A stretch of 64,000 nt of DNA from an uncultured Microbacteriaceae bacterium (GCA_903859205.1 CAIOLM010000036.1:35256-99255); one strand, 5' to 3'. Numbered from the stretch's first letter, positions 38,292 to 47,689 are shown. Notes: generated from the letters alone by a model not told the origin. Program-made: numbers and translations.

Positions 38292-38656
38292 GGCAGGATG
38301 CTCGCGCAGACACACATCGAGCGCCCAACTCCATCGACCGCGGCCAACCAGCTCATCGCTGCCGAGGGTGCGACCACTGCCTGCGCCAGAAGACACACGC
38401 TCGTGCCGGTGCGCTCAATGATGGCCGATGGAATTGCGACGCCTCGAAGCTGCTCGAGCACGTCCGCCTCGGGCATACCCTGGGCAAGTTGTTGCACGGC
38501 CGCACGCAGATGCATCTCCCGGCTGGTCGATGCCGCATTGTGGGAGCCGAGAACGAGAACGCCGGCAAGGAGCAACACCACCGCGGGAGCGATGAGTGCA
38601 AATTCGACAGTGACCGAGCCGCGCTGAGCGGTTGGGGCCACATCACCCGTCACCAC
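38288..38656 (-). CDS. TadE-like pseudopilin (Rv3655c type)
   Basis: A 122-residue protein with the TadE N-terminus RGSVTVEFALIAP: a Gly before the hydrophobic helix (18-37) and Glu at the fifth position after it, the prepilin-peptidase pattern. Likely a minor component of the Flp pilus. Three GTGs stand close together at the beginning; the first is used. It is flanked by the DUF4244 pilin and the TadG-like gene and overlaps the latter by four bases. Confidence 0.85.
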   Translation of the reverse strand: MVTGDVAPTAQRGSVTVEFALIAPAVVLLLAGVLVLGSHNAASTSREMHLRAAVQQLAQGMPEADVLEQLRGVAIPSAIIERTGTSVCLLAQAVVAPSAAMSWLAAVDGVGRSMCVCASILP

Positions 38657-38659
38657 CGA

Positions 38660-38851
38660 CTAGCCGCCGAGGTGAAGAGCACTGGTGATGAGCCCGGTGA
38701 GCAATGACCTCACCGCGTCGCCACGCAAGATAGAGACGAGTAGCCCGGCAAGCCCCACAGCTGCCATCGTTGCGATCACGTATTCGGCGGTTGCCGCACC
38801 CGTGTCGTCACGCAGGTGCTCCCGCATTGAAAGACCACTGAATCGGTGCAT
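38660..38851 (-). CDS. Flp-type pilin (DUF4244 family)
   Basis: A 63-residue protein that is probably the major pilin. The processing site G-AATAEY at 18-24 has Glu at +5 and Tyr at +6 of the mature form, followed by a hydrophobic helix (25-43). AGGAG five bases before the ATG at 38851 fixes the start; a 29-codon longer reading lacks any site. It lies between the TadBC-like and TadE-like genes. No prepilin peptidase is in the window. Confidence 0.88.
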   Translation of the reverse strand: MHRFSGLSMREHLRDDTGAATAEYVIATMAAVGLAGLLVSILRGDAVRSLLTGLITSALHLGG

Positions 38852-38941
38852 GTCACTCCTTATATATATAGGTCCCCCGAAGCGAGCATGCCGTGCGATA
38901 ACGGCGGGGCCTTGCCTCGCGCCCCTCTCGGTGGACATGAG

Positions 38942-39772
38942 TCAGCTAAGACCAGCTGTGGCGGAGGCCACCGAAATCACCGCGGGGACCACCCCCACGC
39001 ACAAGAACGCTGGAAGGGCGCAGCACCCCAGGGGAAGCAGCAGCTTCTCACCCAGCTCATTCGCCCGCCCACGAGCTCGCGATAGCTCATCAGCCATCAA
39101 AGACTCATCGAGCGCAATCAGCGAAAGCCTTAGTGGGATGCCCGAGCGCGACGCTGCTCGAAAAAGCTCGTCGCACAAGCTCACCTCCGGCTCGCTCGCC
39201 GCGAGCCTAGAGCGCGCGAGTGATTGCGCCACAACTTCTCGCGCTCGAGTAGCCCCCACCCCGGAGCCCAAGGCAATCGAAAGCAATCGGGGATGCAAAC
39301 CTGCGGTCACGTCGAGTTTTGCCGCCGCGCGGATGAGGCGGTTGCTCCAGCGCGAGCCGGCCCAGGTCAGTGCGGTGGCCACCGCGACGAGCATCCAGCC
39401 GAATGCGGAGCCAAGAAGCACCGTCAAAACATCGAAACCCAAAGCCGAGGTGAGTACAACGGCAATCACCGGCATAACCAGAATGATGCGCCGAGCCAAT
39501 CTGGGGCCAGCCAACACGGCCCCGACAGAGCGCAAGTGCTCGACCAAAGCCGAGCAGACTCGGGCGCAGGAATCTAGTGCCCCAGCAACGGGAGCGCCAC
39601 TTTGACGGCTGGCCTCGAGAGCGGCGGCAATCATCGCTTCGCTCGAGCGAGAGAAGTCCCACTGGGCATTGGGCGCCTTCAGCCCAGCGCGAGCGAACGC
39701 GGCCATGGTGCGCACCTGTCGGGCCAGGTTCTCTAATTGGGTAATCTCGCTGGCGTGCGAGCGACGAGTCAT
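38942..39772 (-). CDS. Type II secretion F-domain protein, apparently TadB and TadC parts in one
   Basis: A 276-residue membrane protein. The first half (about 30-155) looks like the end of a TadB F-domain (SGAPVAGALDSC, then LAGPRLARR and two helices at about 97-136). The second half (about 150-276) looks like a TadC F-domain with SGIPLRLSL, LGEKLLLPLG and a final helix. Mycobacteria have two genes here. The protein would form the pilus platform that contacts TadA. Its ATG overlaps the tadA stop (ATGA). Confidence 0.75.
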   Translation of the reverse strand: MTRRSHASEITQLENLARQVRTMAAFARAGLKAPNAQWDFSRSSEAMIAAALEASRQSGAPVAGALDSCARVCSALVEHLRSVGAVLAGPRLARRIILVMPVIAVVLTSALGFDVLTVLLGSAFGWMLVAVATALTWAGSRWSNRLIRAAAKLDVTAGLHPRLLSIALGSGVGATRAREVVAQSLARSRLAASEPEVSLCDELFRAASRSGIPLRLSLIALDESLMADELSRARGRANELGEKLLLPLGCCALPAFLCVGVVPAVISVASATAGLS

Positions 39773-40683
39773 GACTCGTTCGACCAGGGTTCAATGCTCA
39801 GCTTTGCCGAAGCGCTCACGATCGGTCGGCCAACGATGAGCCGTCGACGCCCATTGGCAACGGCCACGTGAACGACCACATCGATTGCCGCAACGGCGAG
39901 AGCCGCGCCAGCACGAGCACTGAAGCCGGCGAGCGCGGTCAAGGCGCTGAGCCGAGTGGGCACATCCCGCAGGCTCGAGGCGTGCAGTGTCGACCCTCCC
40001 CCGGGATGCCCGGTCGTAAATGCAATGAACATATCGACCACATCTGCACCTCGACACTCCCCCACCACGAGCCGGTCGGGTCGCATACGCAGGGCCTGCC
40101 GAATGAGCTCGGAGACAGCGATTGCACCCACGCCTTCGGTGTTGGCCGTTCTCGTCTCGAGCGAGACCACACGCGGATGCGGGATGCACAACTCTGCGGT
40201 GTCTTCAATCACGATGATGCGATCGAGCGGTTCGGCCAGTGCCATCAAAGCACGCAGCATCGTCGTCTTTCCTGACCCGGCAGCTCCTGTGATCAAGAAG
40301 GTCTTCTTTTGCGCCACGGCATCGCGCAATGAGTCAGCCGTGGCCCCCGTAATGGAACCCGCATCGACCAAGTCATCGAGGGTGGGCACTTCACGAGCTG
40401 GAATGCGAATCGAAATCTCGGTTCCCAATGAACTCAGTGGCCAGAGCGCCGCGTGCACGCGAACACCGCCCGACAAAGCAACATCGAGACACGGGTTGGC
40501 GTCATCAAGATGTCGACCGCCCTGGTCAATCAGGTCAACGGCTAACGCTCGCACTTCGTCTTCGCTCATCACGACGGATGTGCGTTCAACGTCAGAGCCG
40601 CGCTGCAGCCACACGCCTGTGGCAGAGCCAATGAACACATCGGTGACGGAATCATCGAGGAGCGCATTCAGACGACTGAGCAT
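39769..40683 (-). CDS. tadA: Pilus-assembly ATPase TadA/CpaF family
   Basis: Secretion-type hexameric ATPase that powers Flp-pilus assembly; 304 residues, somewhat shorter than the mycobacterial homologue. Walker A is GAAGSGKT at 133-140, the Asp box IVIEDTAEL at 157-165 and Walker B RLVVGECRG follows, then the conserved HASS His box. It is the first gene of the tad operon and has no clear ribosome site; TAAAAC lies six bases before the ATG. No TadZ/Ssd gene precedes it. Confidence 0.9.
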   Translation of the reverse strand: MLSRLNALLDDSVTDVFIGSATGVWLQRGSDVERTSVVMSEDEVRALAVDLIDQGGRHLDDANPCLDVALSGGVRVHAALWPLSSLGTEISIRIPAREVPTLDDLVDAGSITGATADSLRDAVAQKKTFLITGAAGSGKTTMLRALMALAEPLDRIIVIEDTAELCIPHPRVVSLETRTANTEGVGAIAVSELIRQALRMRPDRLVVGECRGADVVDMFIAFTTGHPGGGSTLHASSLRDVPTRLSALTALAGFSARAGAALAVAAIDVVVHVAVANGRRRLIVGRPIVSASAKLSIEPWSNES

Positions 40684-40988
40684 CCTGGTGTTTTACCCTG
40701 CAACGACCCGGGCGAGGCTCACGAACGCCCGACCGCGGAGAAAGAGGAAGGCGACGCCAGTTGGGGGGAACGGCGCCGCCTTCGCGGCACCGAGATTGGG
40801 GGGAATCGGTGGTGCCGCAGTCGGAGTATTGCATCCAACGGATTTATCTTACGACTACTCCATAAGCGTTTGCTGAACCCCTGGTCCAGTGCAATGAAAT
40901 GCAACGAATGATTCGGCAGACTCGAGAAGTCGGTATTGTAAAAAACCGTGCGCAGTGTCGCGCATTGAATACACAGCAAGGAGCAACC
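40684..40988. other. Divergent tadA/acs intergenic region
   Basis: 305 bp without a gene. Two copies of TTGGGGGGAA (40761-40770 and 40796-40805) lie 35 bp apart, each followed by a similar CGG-containing stretch. TATTGT at 40935-40940 is a possible acs -10, with a weak -35. TAAAAC at 40690-40695 (minus strand) may serve tadA. No RNA or small gene was seen. Confidence 0.5.
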
Positions 40989-42944
40989 GTGAGCGATTCC
41001 CTTGAGAACCCGCAGGCCAAAAGGCTGCGATTCCCGCCGCCGCGAGGTTTCGCTTCACATGCCAACGCTGATGCGACGCTCTATGCCCAGGCCAGTACTG
41101 ACCGCCTCGCCTTTTGGGCACAACAAGCACGCGACCTCCTGAGCTGGCACAAGCCGTTCACGCGCACCCTCGACTGGAGCCAAGCGCCCGTCGCAAAGTG
41201 GTTTGACGATGGCGAAATCAACATCGCGTATAACTGTCTTGACCGGCACGTGGAAACCGGCGCCGGTGACCGGGTCGCCATCCACTGGGAGGGCGAGCCC
41301 GGAGACAGTCGAGAGATTACCTACGCCGAGCTGACGGCTGACGTCAAAAAGGCGGCCAACGTGCTCGCCGGCCTCGGTGTGGGTGCCGGTGACCGAGTAG
41401 CTGTGTACCTGCCCATGATTCCCGAAGCGGTGGTGACCATGCTCGCCATCGCACGCCTCGGCGCCGTGCACTCGGTGGTCTTTGGTGGGTTCAGCGCTGA
41501 TAGCTTGCGCAGCCGCATCGATGACGCTGAAGCCAAAGTTGTTGTGACCGCCGACGGCGGGTGGCGCAAGGGCAAGGTGTTCGCTCTCAAGCCCACGGTT
41601 GACGCTGCTATCGAGGAAGACGGCGGTGCAGCATCCGTGACCAACGTCTTGGTTGTGCGCCGCGGTGAGAACGAAGTGGCTTGGAAAGAAGGCCGCGATA
41701 TCTGGTGGCACGACGCCATGGCCGCCGCCGAAACCGAGCACGTTGCCCAGGGATTCCCAGCTGAGCAGCCGCTGTTTATTCTGTACACGAGTGGCACGAC
41801 CGGCACTCCCAAGGGAATCCTGCACACCTCGGGCGGCTACCTCACGCAGGCCGCGTACACGCACAAGAACGTTTTCGACATCAAGCCCGAGACCGACGTT
41901 TACTGGTGCACCGCTGACGTCGGCTGGATTACCGGTCACACCTACGTCGTCTACGGGCCGCTTGCCAATGGGGCAACGCAGCTGATGTTCGAAGGAACCC
42001 CCGACGCACCGCACCCGGGCCGCTGGTGGGAGCTCATTGAGAAGTACAAGGTTTCAATTCTCTACACGGCTCCGACCGCGATTCGCTCGTTCATGAAACT
42101 CGGCACCGCGATTCCAGAGAAGTACGACCTCTCGAGCATTCGCTTGCTGGGCAGCGTGGGCGAGCCCATCAACCCGGCCGCGTGGATCTGGTACCGCGAT
42201 GTGATTGGCGGGGGTAAAGCTCCGATCGTTGACACGTGGTGGCAAACCGAGACCGGCGCAATCATGGTTTCACCGCTGCCCGGTGTCACCACGCTCAAGC
42301 CCGGAAGTGCGCAGACGCCGCTGCCGGGCATCCAGATCGACATCTTGGATGACGACGGGAACCACCTCGAACAGGGCGACGCCGGTCTGTTGGTCATCAC
42401 CGAGCCCTGGCCTTCGATGCTCCGTGGAATCTGGGGTAACGAGGAGCGCTACAAGAGCGCGTACTGGGAGAAGTTCGGCGACAAGTACTTCGCCGGCGAT
42501 GGTGCTCGCATCGATGACGACGGAGACCTATGGTTGCTCGGACGCGTCGACGACGTTATGAATGTCTCGGGCCACCGCCTCTCGACCGCCGAGATCGAGT
42601 CGGCTCTGGTAAGCAACAACATTGTGGCCGAGGCCGCTGTTGTTGGCGCAGCCGACGAAACCACCGGCCAGGCAGTCGTGGCGTTCGTCATTCTGAAGTC
42701 AGAGTTCGCCAACGACATCGAGCCAGCAGACGCGAGCGCGACCCTGCGCAAACACGTGGCCGACCACATCGGCGCGATTGCGCGCCCGGCGAAGATCTAC
42801 ATCGTTGCCGAGCTGCCCAAGACGCGAAGCGGAAAGATCATGCGTCGATTGCTGCGCGATGTCGCCGAAGGTCGCCCCATTGGTGACACCACGACGCTGA
42901 CGGATCCGGCAGTGTTGAGCATCATCGATGCTCAGGTGCACTAA
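40989..42944 (+). CDS. acs: Acetyl-CoA synthetase
   Basis: AMP-forming ligase that activates acetate to acetyl-CoA; 651 residues from the chosen GTG, the normal family length. AGGAG five bases upstream decides this start over an ORF 30 codons longer. The ATP-binding motif YTSGTTGTPKG is at 266-276, GxTWWQTE-type sequence lies near 415, and Lys616 in TRSGKIMRR is the catalytic lysine whose acetylation usually switches the enzyme off. It is divergent from tadA. Confidence 0.96.
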   Translation: MSDSLENPQAKRLRFPPPRGFASHANADATLYAQASTDRLAFWAQQARDLLSWHKPFTRTLDWSQAPVAKWFDDGEINIAYNCLDRHVETGAGDRVAIHWEGEPGDSREITYAELTADVKKAANVLAGLGVGAGDRVAVYLPMIPEAVVTMLAIARLGAVHSVVFGGFSADSLRSRIDDAEAKVVVTADGGWRKGKVFALKPTVDAAIEEDGGAASVTNVLVVRRGENEVAWKEGRDIWWHDAMAAAETEHVAQGFPAEQPLFILYTSGTTGTPKGILHTSGGYLTQAAYTHKNVFDIKPETDVYWCTADVGWITGHTYVVYGPLANGATQLMFEGTPDAPHPGRWWELIEKYKVSILYTAPTAIRSFMKLGTAIPEKYDLSSIRLLGSVGEPINPAAWIWYRDVIGGGKAPIVDTWWQTETGAIMVSPLPGVTTLKPGSAQTPLPGIQIDILDDDGNHLEQGDAGLLVITEPWPSMLRGIWGNEERYKSAYWEKFGDKYFAGDGARIDDDGDLWLLGRVDDVMNVSGHRLSTAEIESALVSNNIVAEAAVVGAADETTGQAVVAFVILKSEFANDIEPADASATLRKHVADHIGAIARPAKIYIVAELPKTRSGKIMRRLLRDVAEGRPIGDTTTLTDPAVLSIIDAQVH

Positions 42945-43415
42945 TTACGCGAACGAAACGATGATTTCAACCTCGACCGGGGAGTCGAGGGGAAGTACAG
43001 CGACGCCAACGGCTGAGCGCGAGTGAATGCCGGCATCGCCGAAAATCTCACCCAGTACCTCGGATGCGCCATTGATCACGCCCGGCTGGCCCGTGAATTC
43101 GGGAGCCGAAGCTACAAAACCGGTGACCTTGACGACGCGCGTTACCCGATCCAGGGAGCCAAGGACCGACTTGACCGCAGCGAGAGCGTTGAGCGCGGCG
43201 GTACGTGCATAGTCTTTGGCGTCAGCGGCCGGAACGAGGCCGTGGCCATCGCCGACTTTGCCCGTTGCCGGCAGTGCACCTGAGATGAAGGGCAACTGAC
43301 CGGACGTAAAGACCAGGTCGCCGTGGATTACCGCGGGAACGTAGGCGGCAACCGGTGCAGCAACATCAGGAATATCGATGCCCAGCTCGGCGAGGCGTGC
43401 GGTCACGGTGCTCAT
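42945..43415 (-). CDS. RidA family protein
   Basis: A 156-residue member of the RidA/YjgF family, in the longer subfamily. It has the VFTSGQLP strand, the RVVKVTGFVAS segment and the SRSAVGVAVLPLDSPVEVE end that carries the Arg of the active-site cleft. RidA proteins hydrolyse reactive enamine/imine intermediates; the longer subfamily is less well characterised. Its ATG overlaps the stop of the small upstream gene (ATGA), so the two are translated together. It ends one base after the acs stop. Confidence 0.9.
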   Translation of the reverse strand: MSTVTARLAELGIDIPDVAAPVAAYVPAVIHGDLVFTSGQLPFISGALPATGKVGDGHGLVPAADAKDYARTAALNALAAVKSVLGSLDRVTRVVKVTGFVASAPEFTGQPGVINGASEVLGEIFGDAGIHSRSAVGVAVLPLDSPVEVEIIVSFA

Positions 43416-43582
43416 GCGGATGCTCCTTCAAGGGGTCGCTTGAGGTAGGCCACGAGCCCACCCTCAGGGCCGGTCACAATTTGCACGAGCTCCCAGCCGT
43501 CGACACCCCAGGAGTTCAGGATGGCCGTGGTGTTATGAATGAGGAGGGGAATCGTTGCGTATTCCCAAGCAGGCGCTGGCAT
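43412..43582 (-). CDS. Small DUF4177-like protein (56 aa)
   Basis: A 56-codon gene starting ATG at 43582 with GAAGGG upstream and ending TGA inside the ridA start (ATGA). The product begins MPAPAWEYATIPL, contains GVDGWELVQIV and ends with a short strand; the WEY...GWELV pattern is that of DUF4177-type proteins. Its tight coupling to ridA and codon use indicate that it is real. Function unknown. Confidence 0.8.
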   Translation of the reverse strand: MPAPAWEYATIPLLIHNTTAILNSWGVDGWELVQIVTGPEGGLVAYLKRPLEGASA

Positions 43583-43619
43583 AGAGGGACCCTTCGGTTT
43601 GTTCCCAGAAATGTCCGGG

Positions 43620-43625
43620 TACGCT
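43620..43625 (+). promoter_or_regulatory. -10 hexamer of a leaderless promoter (PBP)
   Basis: TACGCT ends seven bases before the ATG at 43633; no ribosome site is present. Confidence 0.5.
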
Positions 43626-43632
43626 TAATCCT

Positions 43633-46185
43633 ATGTTTGCCAAGAAGAAGGTGAAGTCCGCAAAGACTTCGAGCATTTTCGCGTTTGTCGGTCTGAGCGT
43701 TGTCGCGGCGGTTCTCGTCGCAGCTGCAGTCACGCCCGCAATCGCCGTGTCTGGTCTCACCGCCAACAGCACGCTCGGCGTCTTCAACGACCTCCCCGCG
43801 TTCCTCGAAATCGGCAAGTTCGCTCAGCGCTCCAGCATCTACGCAAAGGATGCCAAGGGCAACGACGTTCTTCTGGCCTCTTTCTATGCCCAGGACCGTA
43901 AAGACGTTGAGTGGAACAACATCAACCAGTACGTCAAAGACGCGGCAACAAGTGGTGAAGATCCCCGATTCTACGAACATGGCGCCATCGACATCATGGG
44001 AACACTTCGTGCAGTTCTCTCGAACGTGACGGGCAATGACGTACAGGGTGGCTCATCAATCACCCAGCAGTACGTCAAGAACGTTCTGGTTCAAAAGGCT
44101 GAGGGCATCTCCGACCCGGTCGAGCGCCAGGCTGCCTATGACGCAGCCGTTGCCACCAACCTCGATCGCAAGATCAAAGAGATGAAGCTCGCCATCGGTA
44201 TCGAGCAGAAGTACTCGAAGCAAGAGATTCTCAACGGGTACCTAAACATCGCTTCGTTCGGTGGCCGCATCTACGGAATTGAAGCCGCCGCAGAGTACTA
44301 CTTCGGAAAGACCGCAACCACGGTGACGATTCCTGAGGCTGCAAGCCTCATCGCCACGGTGAACAACCCCAACGTGCTTCGTATCGACGACCCCGAGAAC
44401 ATCGACCGCAACAAGAACCGTCGCGACTACATCCTGCAGAAGATGTTTGAGAACGGAAAGATTTCTGGCCAGGAACGCGACGCCGCAATTGCCAGCCCCA
44501 TCACGCCCAAGATCACGACCTCGGCTGCTGGCTGCCAGAGCGCCCCATACGGTGCCGCCTACTTCTGCGACTACATCACCTGGATTATCAAGAACGACCC
44601 GGCCTTCGGCGCAACTGAAGACGATCGCTGGACCGCCTTCCAGCGCGGTGGTTGGAAGATCTACAGCACACTGAACCTCGAGCTGCAGCACGTCGCCGAC
44701 ATGGCTATGCGCAAGCACGTGCCGAGTCACACCGACAACGGAAAGCTCGCCTCCGCTTCAACGTCAGTTCAGGTGGGCACCGGTCGCATTCTGGAAATGG
44801 TGCAGAGCCGCAAGTACTCCAACGATCCTGACGTCATCAAGAAGAGTGACGCGTTCACCTCGGTGAACTACTCGACCGACCGCGCATACGGTGGGTCTTC
44901 TGGATTCCAGGTCGGCTCGACCTACAAGATCTTCACGGTTGCCGAATGGCTCAAGCAGGGTCACGGACTCGGTGAAATGGTAGACGGTCGCCAGAAGATC
45001 ATCGACATGTCCAAGTTCAAGAACTCCTGTGAGGACATCGGCGGTGGCATGTGGGACACCAAGAACGACGGTGGCGACAAGGGAAGCATCATCTCAGTTG
45101 CCAACGCGATTCGAACCTCGTTGAACCACGCGTTCTTGTCGATGGCAATGCAGCTGGACCTGTGTAACATTCGCAAGACGGCCGAGTCGTTGGGTGTTCA
45201 CCGCGCTGATGGCGAGACGCTTCAGAGCAACCCGTCGTCGGTGATTGGTACCAACGAAATCGCCCCGCTCTCTATGGTCTCGGCCATGGCCGGCATTGCG
45301 AATGAGGGGCTCTACTGCTCGCCCATCGCGATCGACGCGGTTGTCGACGCTGACGGAAACAAGATTGAGCCGCCCAAGTCGACCTGCAACCAGGGCTTGG
45401 CGCAGGACGTATCCCTGGGGCTCATCTACGGACTCAAGGGCCCGATTCAGGGCGGTACAGCTAGCGCGTCGAACCCCAACGATGGTGTGGCACACATCGG
45501 TAAGACCGGCTCCACTGACTCCTACGTGCACACGTGGATGCTCGGAGCCAGCCGCAAGGTCGCAACTGTGGTCTGGGTCGGAAACATCTCGGGTTACGTC
45601 TCGCTCTCGGGAACTCAGCTCAACGGCACAACCGCTAGCCGTGTGCGTCACGATATTTGGCGCCCCATCATGATTGAGGCAGACCGCCAGTTCAAGGGTG
45701 GTGACTGGCCATCTCCAGATCCCAAGTTCCTGAGCGGGCGTTCTTCGAGCGTTCCTGACGTACGTGGACTCACGCTGACCGAAGCCCAGACGATGATTGA
45801 GGCTGTTCACCTGACGTACGTCAATGGCGGCACCGTCGACTCAAACGCGCCCACGGGTCAGATTGTGGCAATGACACCCAGTGCGGGTGCCAGCGTACCT
45901 TCGGCCACCATCGTGAAGGTGTACACGAGCAATGGCACAGGCATCGCGGTGCCGAACTTCGTTGGCCTGACTCGCGCTGATGCGACCACTCTGGCAAGCA
46001 CCAACAGTTGGACCATCGTGTGGAAGGTCGTATCGACCGGCCAGGTCTGCCCGCCGGCTGCTCCTCCGACGGATCCTGGCTGCGTCCCATTGGCAGACCA
46101 TGTCGTGGCACAGAGCAAGAGTACGACCGACTTCCTCAGCCCCGGGCGAACAATCACGCTCACCGTTCAGGCTCCCTCTCCGTAA
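43633..46185 (+). CDS. Class A penicillin-binding protein with PASTA domains
   Basis: Bifunctional cell-wall synthase, 850 residues. A transmembrane segment lies at about 15-39. The GT51 glycosyltransferase domain has catalytic Glu109 in SGEDPRFYEHG. The transpeptidase motifs are STYK at 429-432, SLN at 496-498 and KTG at 624-626. Two C-terminal PASTA repeats follow (about 705-772 and 775-850), which bind muropeptides or beta-lactams. It is PonA1/PonA2-like. The metallophosphoesterase gene overlaps its stop by one base (TAATG). Confidence 0.95.
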   Translation: MFAKKKVKSAKTSSIFAFVGLSVVAAVLVAAAVTPAIAVSGLTANSTLGVFNDLPAFLEIGKFAQRSSIYAKDAKGNDVLLASFYAQDRKDVEWNNINQYVKDAATSGEDPRFYEHGAIDIMGTLRAVLSNVTGNDVQGGSSITQQYVKNVLVQKAEGISDPVERQAAYDAAVATNLDRKIKEMKLAIGIEQKYSKQEILNGYLNIASFGGRIYGIEAAAEYYFGKTATTVTIPEAASLIATVNNPNVLRIDDPENIDRNKNRRDYILQKMFENGKISGQERDAAIASPITPKITTSAAGCQSAPYGAAYFCDYITWIIKNDPAFGATEDDRWTAFQRGGWKIYSTLNLELQHVADMAMRKHVPSHTDNGKLASASTSVQVGTGRILEMVQSRKYSNDPDVIKKSDAFTSVNYSTDRAYGGSSGFQVGSTYKIFTVAEWLKQGHGLGEMVDGRQKIIDMSKFKNSCEDIGGGMWDTKNDGGDKGSIISVANAIRTSLNHAFLSMAMQLDLCNIRKTAESLGVHRADGETLQSNPSSVIGTNEIAPLSMVSAMAGIANEGLYCSPIAIDAVVDADGNKIEPPKSTCNQGLAQDVSLGLIYGLKGPIQGGTASASNPNDGVAHIGKTGSTDSYVHTWMLGASRKVATVVWVGNISGYVSLSGTQLNGTTASRVRHDIWRPIMIEADRQFKGGDWPSPDPKFLSGRSSSVPDVRGLTLTEAQTMIEAVHLTYVNGGTVDSNAPTGQIVAMTPSAGASVPSATIVKVYTSNGTGIAVPNFVGLTRADATTLASTNSWTIVWKVVSTGQVCPPAAPPTDPGCVPLADHVVAQSKSTTDFLSPGRTITLTVQAPSP

Positions 46186-47114
46186 TGTCTGACCTGACAC
46201 CAGCCAAGGTGGTTGGAGCTCTTGCTCTGGCCGCTGCGGGTATCGCGGTGTGGGGCGTTGCCGTAGAGCGCAACCGATTCACCCTGCGCGAAGTTGAGGT
46301 TGAGGCGCTCGAGCCCGGCGCGAGCCCGATTCGGGTTTTACACCTGAGTGACCTGCACATCGCCCCCTGGCAACACCGCAAGATGGCTTGGGTTCGCGAG
46401 CTTGCCAACCTCAAGCCTGACCTCATCGTCAACACCGGCGATAACTGGGGTGCTCGCAACGCCCTCGAGGCCGTGCGAGCAACGTTCGCTCCATTCACGG
46501 GCATTCCGGGTGTCTTCGTATTTGGCTCAAACGATTACCACGGCCCGCACCTCAAGAATCCGCTGGCCTATTTCGGTGGACCCTCTCGCGCGAAAACCGA
46601 GCCAGAGAGGCTGGATTCATCAGCCCTGACCAGACTCTTTGAAACGGAACTCGGTTGGACCAACCTGAACAACTCGGCCGCCATCGTCAGCGTCGCCGGG
46701 GCAGACGTTGAATTCTTTGGCGTCGACGATCCTCATCATCATCTCGATGACGTCGACGCGATGCTCGATGCCCTTGACGGGGTTCGCGCTGTCTCAGGGT
46801 CGGTGGTCGGGCGAGTGGGAGTTACTCACGCCCCATACAGCCGAACCCTTCGGGTGTTGACCAAAAACGGAGCAGACATCATGTTCGCCGGGCATACGCA
46901 CGGCGGTCAGGTCTGCGTTCCCGGCATTGGAGCACTCGTGACGAACTGCGATCTACCGCGCGAGAACGCCAAGGGGCTCAGCGACTGGATTTCGTATGGC
47001 AGGGCAGTTCCGTTACATGTTTCAGCCGGTTTGGGCACCAGCATCTACGCACCCGTCAGATTTGCATGTCCGCCCGAAGCGACGCTGCTCACGCTTTTGG
47101 CCCGCAAAAACTGA
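46185..47114 (+). CDS. Membrane-anchored metallophosphoesterase
   Basis: A 309-residue calcineurin-fold protein: an N-terminal helix (8-27), then the dimetal motifs DLH (56-58), GDN (85-87), GSNDYHG and GHTHGG. The ATG overlaps the PBP stop (TAATG); this pair is common in actinobacteria. Such YkuE-like enzymes may act on UDP-sugar lipids or cell-wall precursors; the substrate is not known. Confidence 0.92.
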   Translation: MSDLTPAKVVGALALAAAGIAVWGVAVERNRFTLREVEVEALEPGASPIRVLHLSDLHIAPWQHRKMAWVRELANLKPDLIVNTGDNWGARNALEAVRATFAPFTGIPGVFVFGSNDYHGPHLKNPLAYFGGPSRAKTEPERLDSSALTRLFETELGWTNLNNSAAIVSVAGADVEFFGVDDPHHHLDDVDAMLDALDGVRAVSGSVVGRVGVTHAPYSRTLRVLTKNGADIMFAGHTHGGQVCVPGIGALVTNCDLPRENAKGLSDWISYGRAVPLHVSAGLGTSIYAPVRFACPPEATLLTLLARKN

Positions 47115-47146
47115 GGCTTTTGCGCGCGTATACTTGAGGAGACCTC

Positions 47147-47263
<117 letters not shown>

Positions 47264-47290
47264 GTCGCGTTTGTCTGGCGGTCCCGCCGG

Positions 47291-47372
47291 TTCGAGAAGC
47301 CGGGTGCGTCAACGCGTAGCGTTGACAGGTCCCGGCTTCGAGCCGAGCGGCGCACCCCGACCGCACCCCGAC
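47291..47372 (+). repeat. Hairpin and duplicated tRNA-Pro 3' ends
   Basis: After the terminator come TTCGAG (47291), a stem AAGCCGGG/CCCGGCTT (47297-47304, 47331-47338) that encloses the perfect hairpin GTCAACGC-GTA-GCGTTGAC (47308-47326), and then two copies of the tRNA-Pro end: CACCCCGACC at 47353-47362 and CACCCCGAC at 47364-47372. The last one overlaps the stop of the rhodanese gene. It looks like a scar or a small tRNA-associated element. Confidence 0.6.
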
Positions 47373-47689
47373 TAGATCGACGGATCAAACGACAAGTCGC
47401 GACCCGACTCAATCCATCCGTCAGTTCCACCCGCAACCGAAACCACCGTGTAACCCTCGGCCTCGAGGTAGGTCGCGGCCTTCATAGAGCGACCGCCAGC
47501 CTTACAGATGACATACAGCGTCTCGTGCTCAACGATGAGGTGTGTTTTCTCTGGAATCGTGCCCAGCGGGATGTGCAGAGCGTTCGGAACGTGTCCGGCG
47601 TCGAACTCTTCGACCTCACGAACATCGAGCACCCAGGCTCCGTTGTCGAGCGCAGCGGCCAGGTCATCCACGGTAATTTCAGCGGGCAT
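47372..47689 (-). CDS. Rhodanese-like domain protein
   Basis: A single rhodanese domain of 105 residues. The persulfide-forming Cys62 lies in CKAGGRS (62-68), consistent with a catalytically competent sulfurtransferase of the GlpE/PspE size. GGAG lies before the ATG. Its acceptor is unknown. The stop codon overlaps a repeat of the tRNA-Pro 3' end. Confidence 0.92.
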   Translation of the reverse strand: MPAEITVDDLAAALDNGAWVLDVREVEEFDAGHVPNALHIPLGTIPEKTHLIVEHETLYVICKAGGRSMKAATYLEAEGYTVVSVAGGTDGWIESGRDLSFDPSI

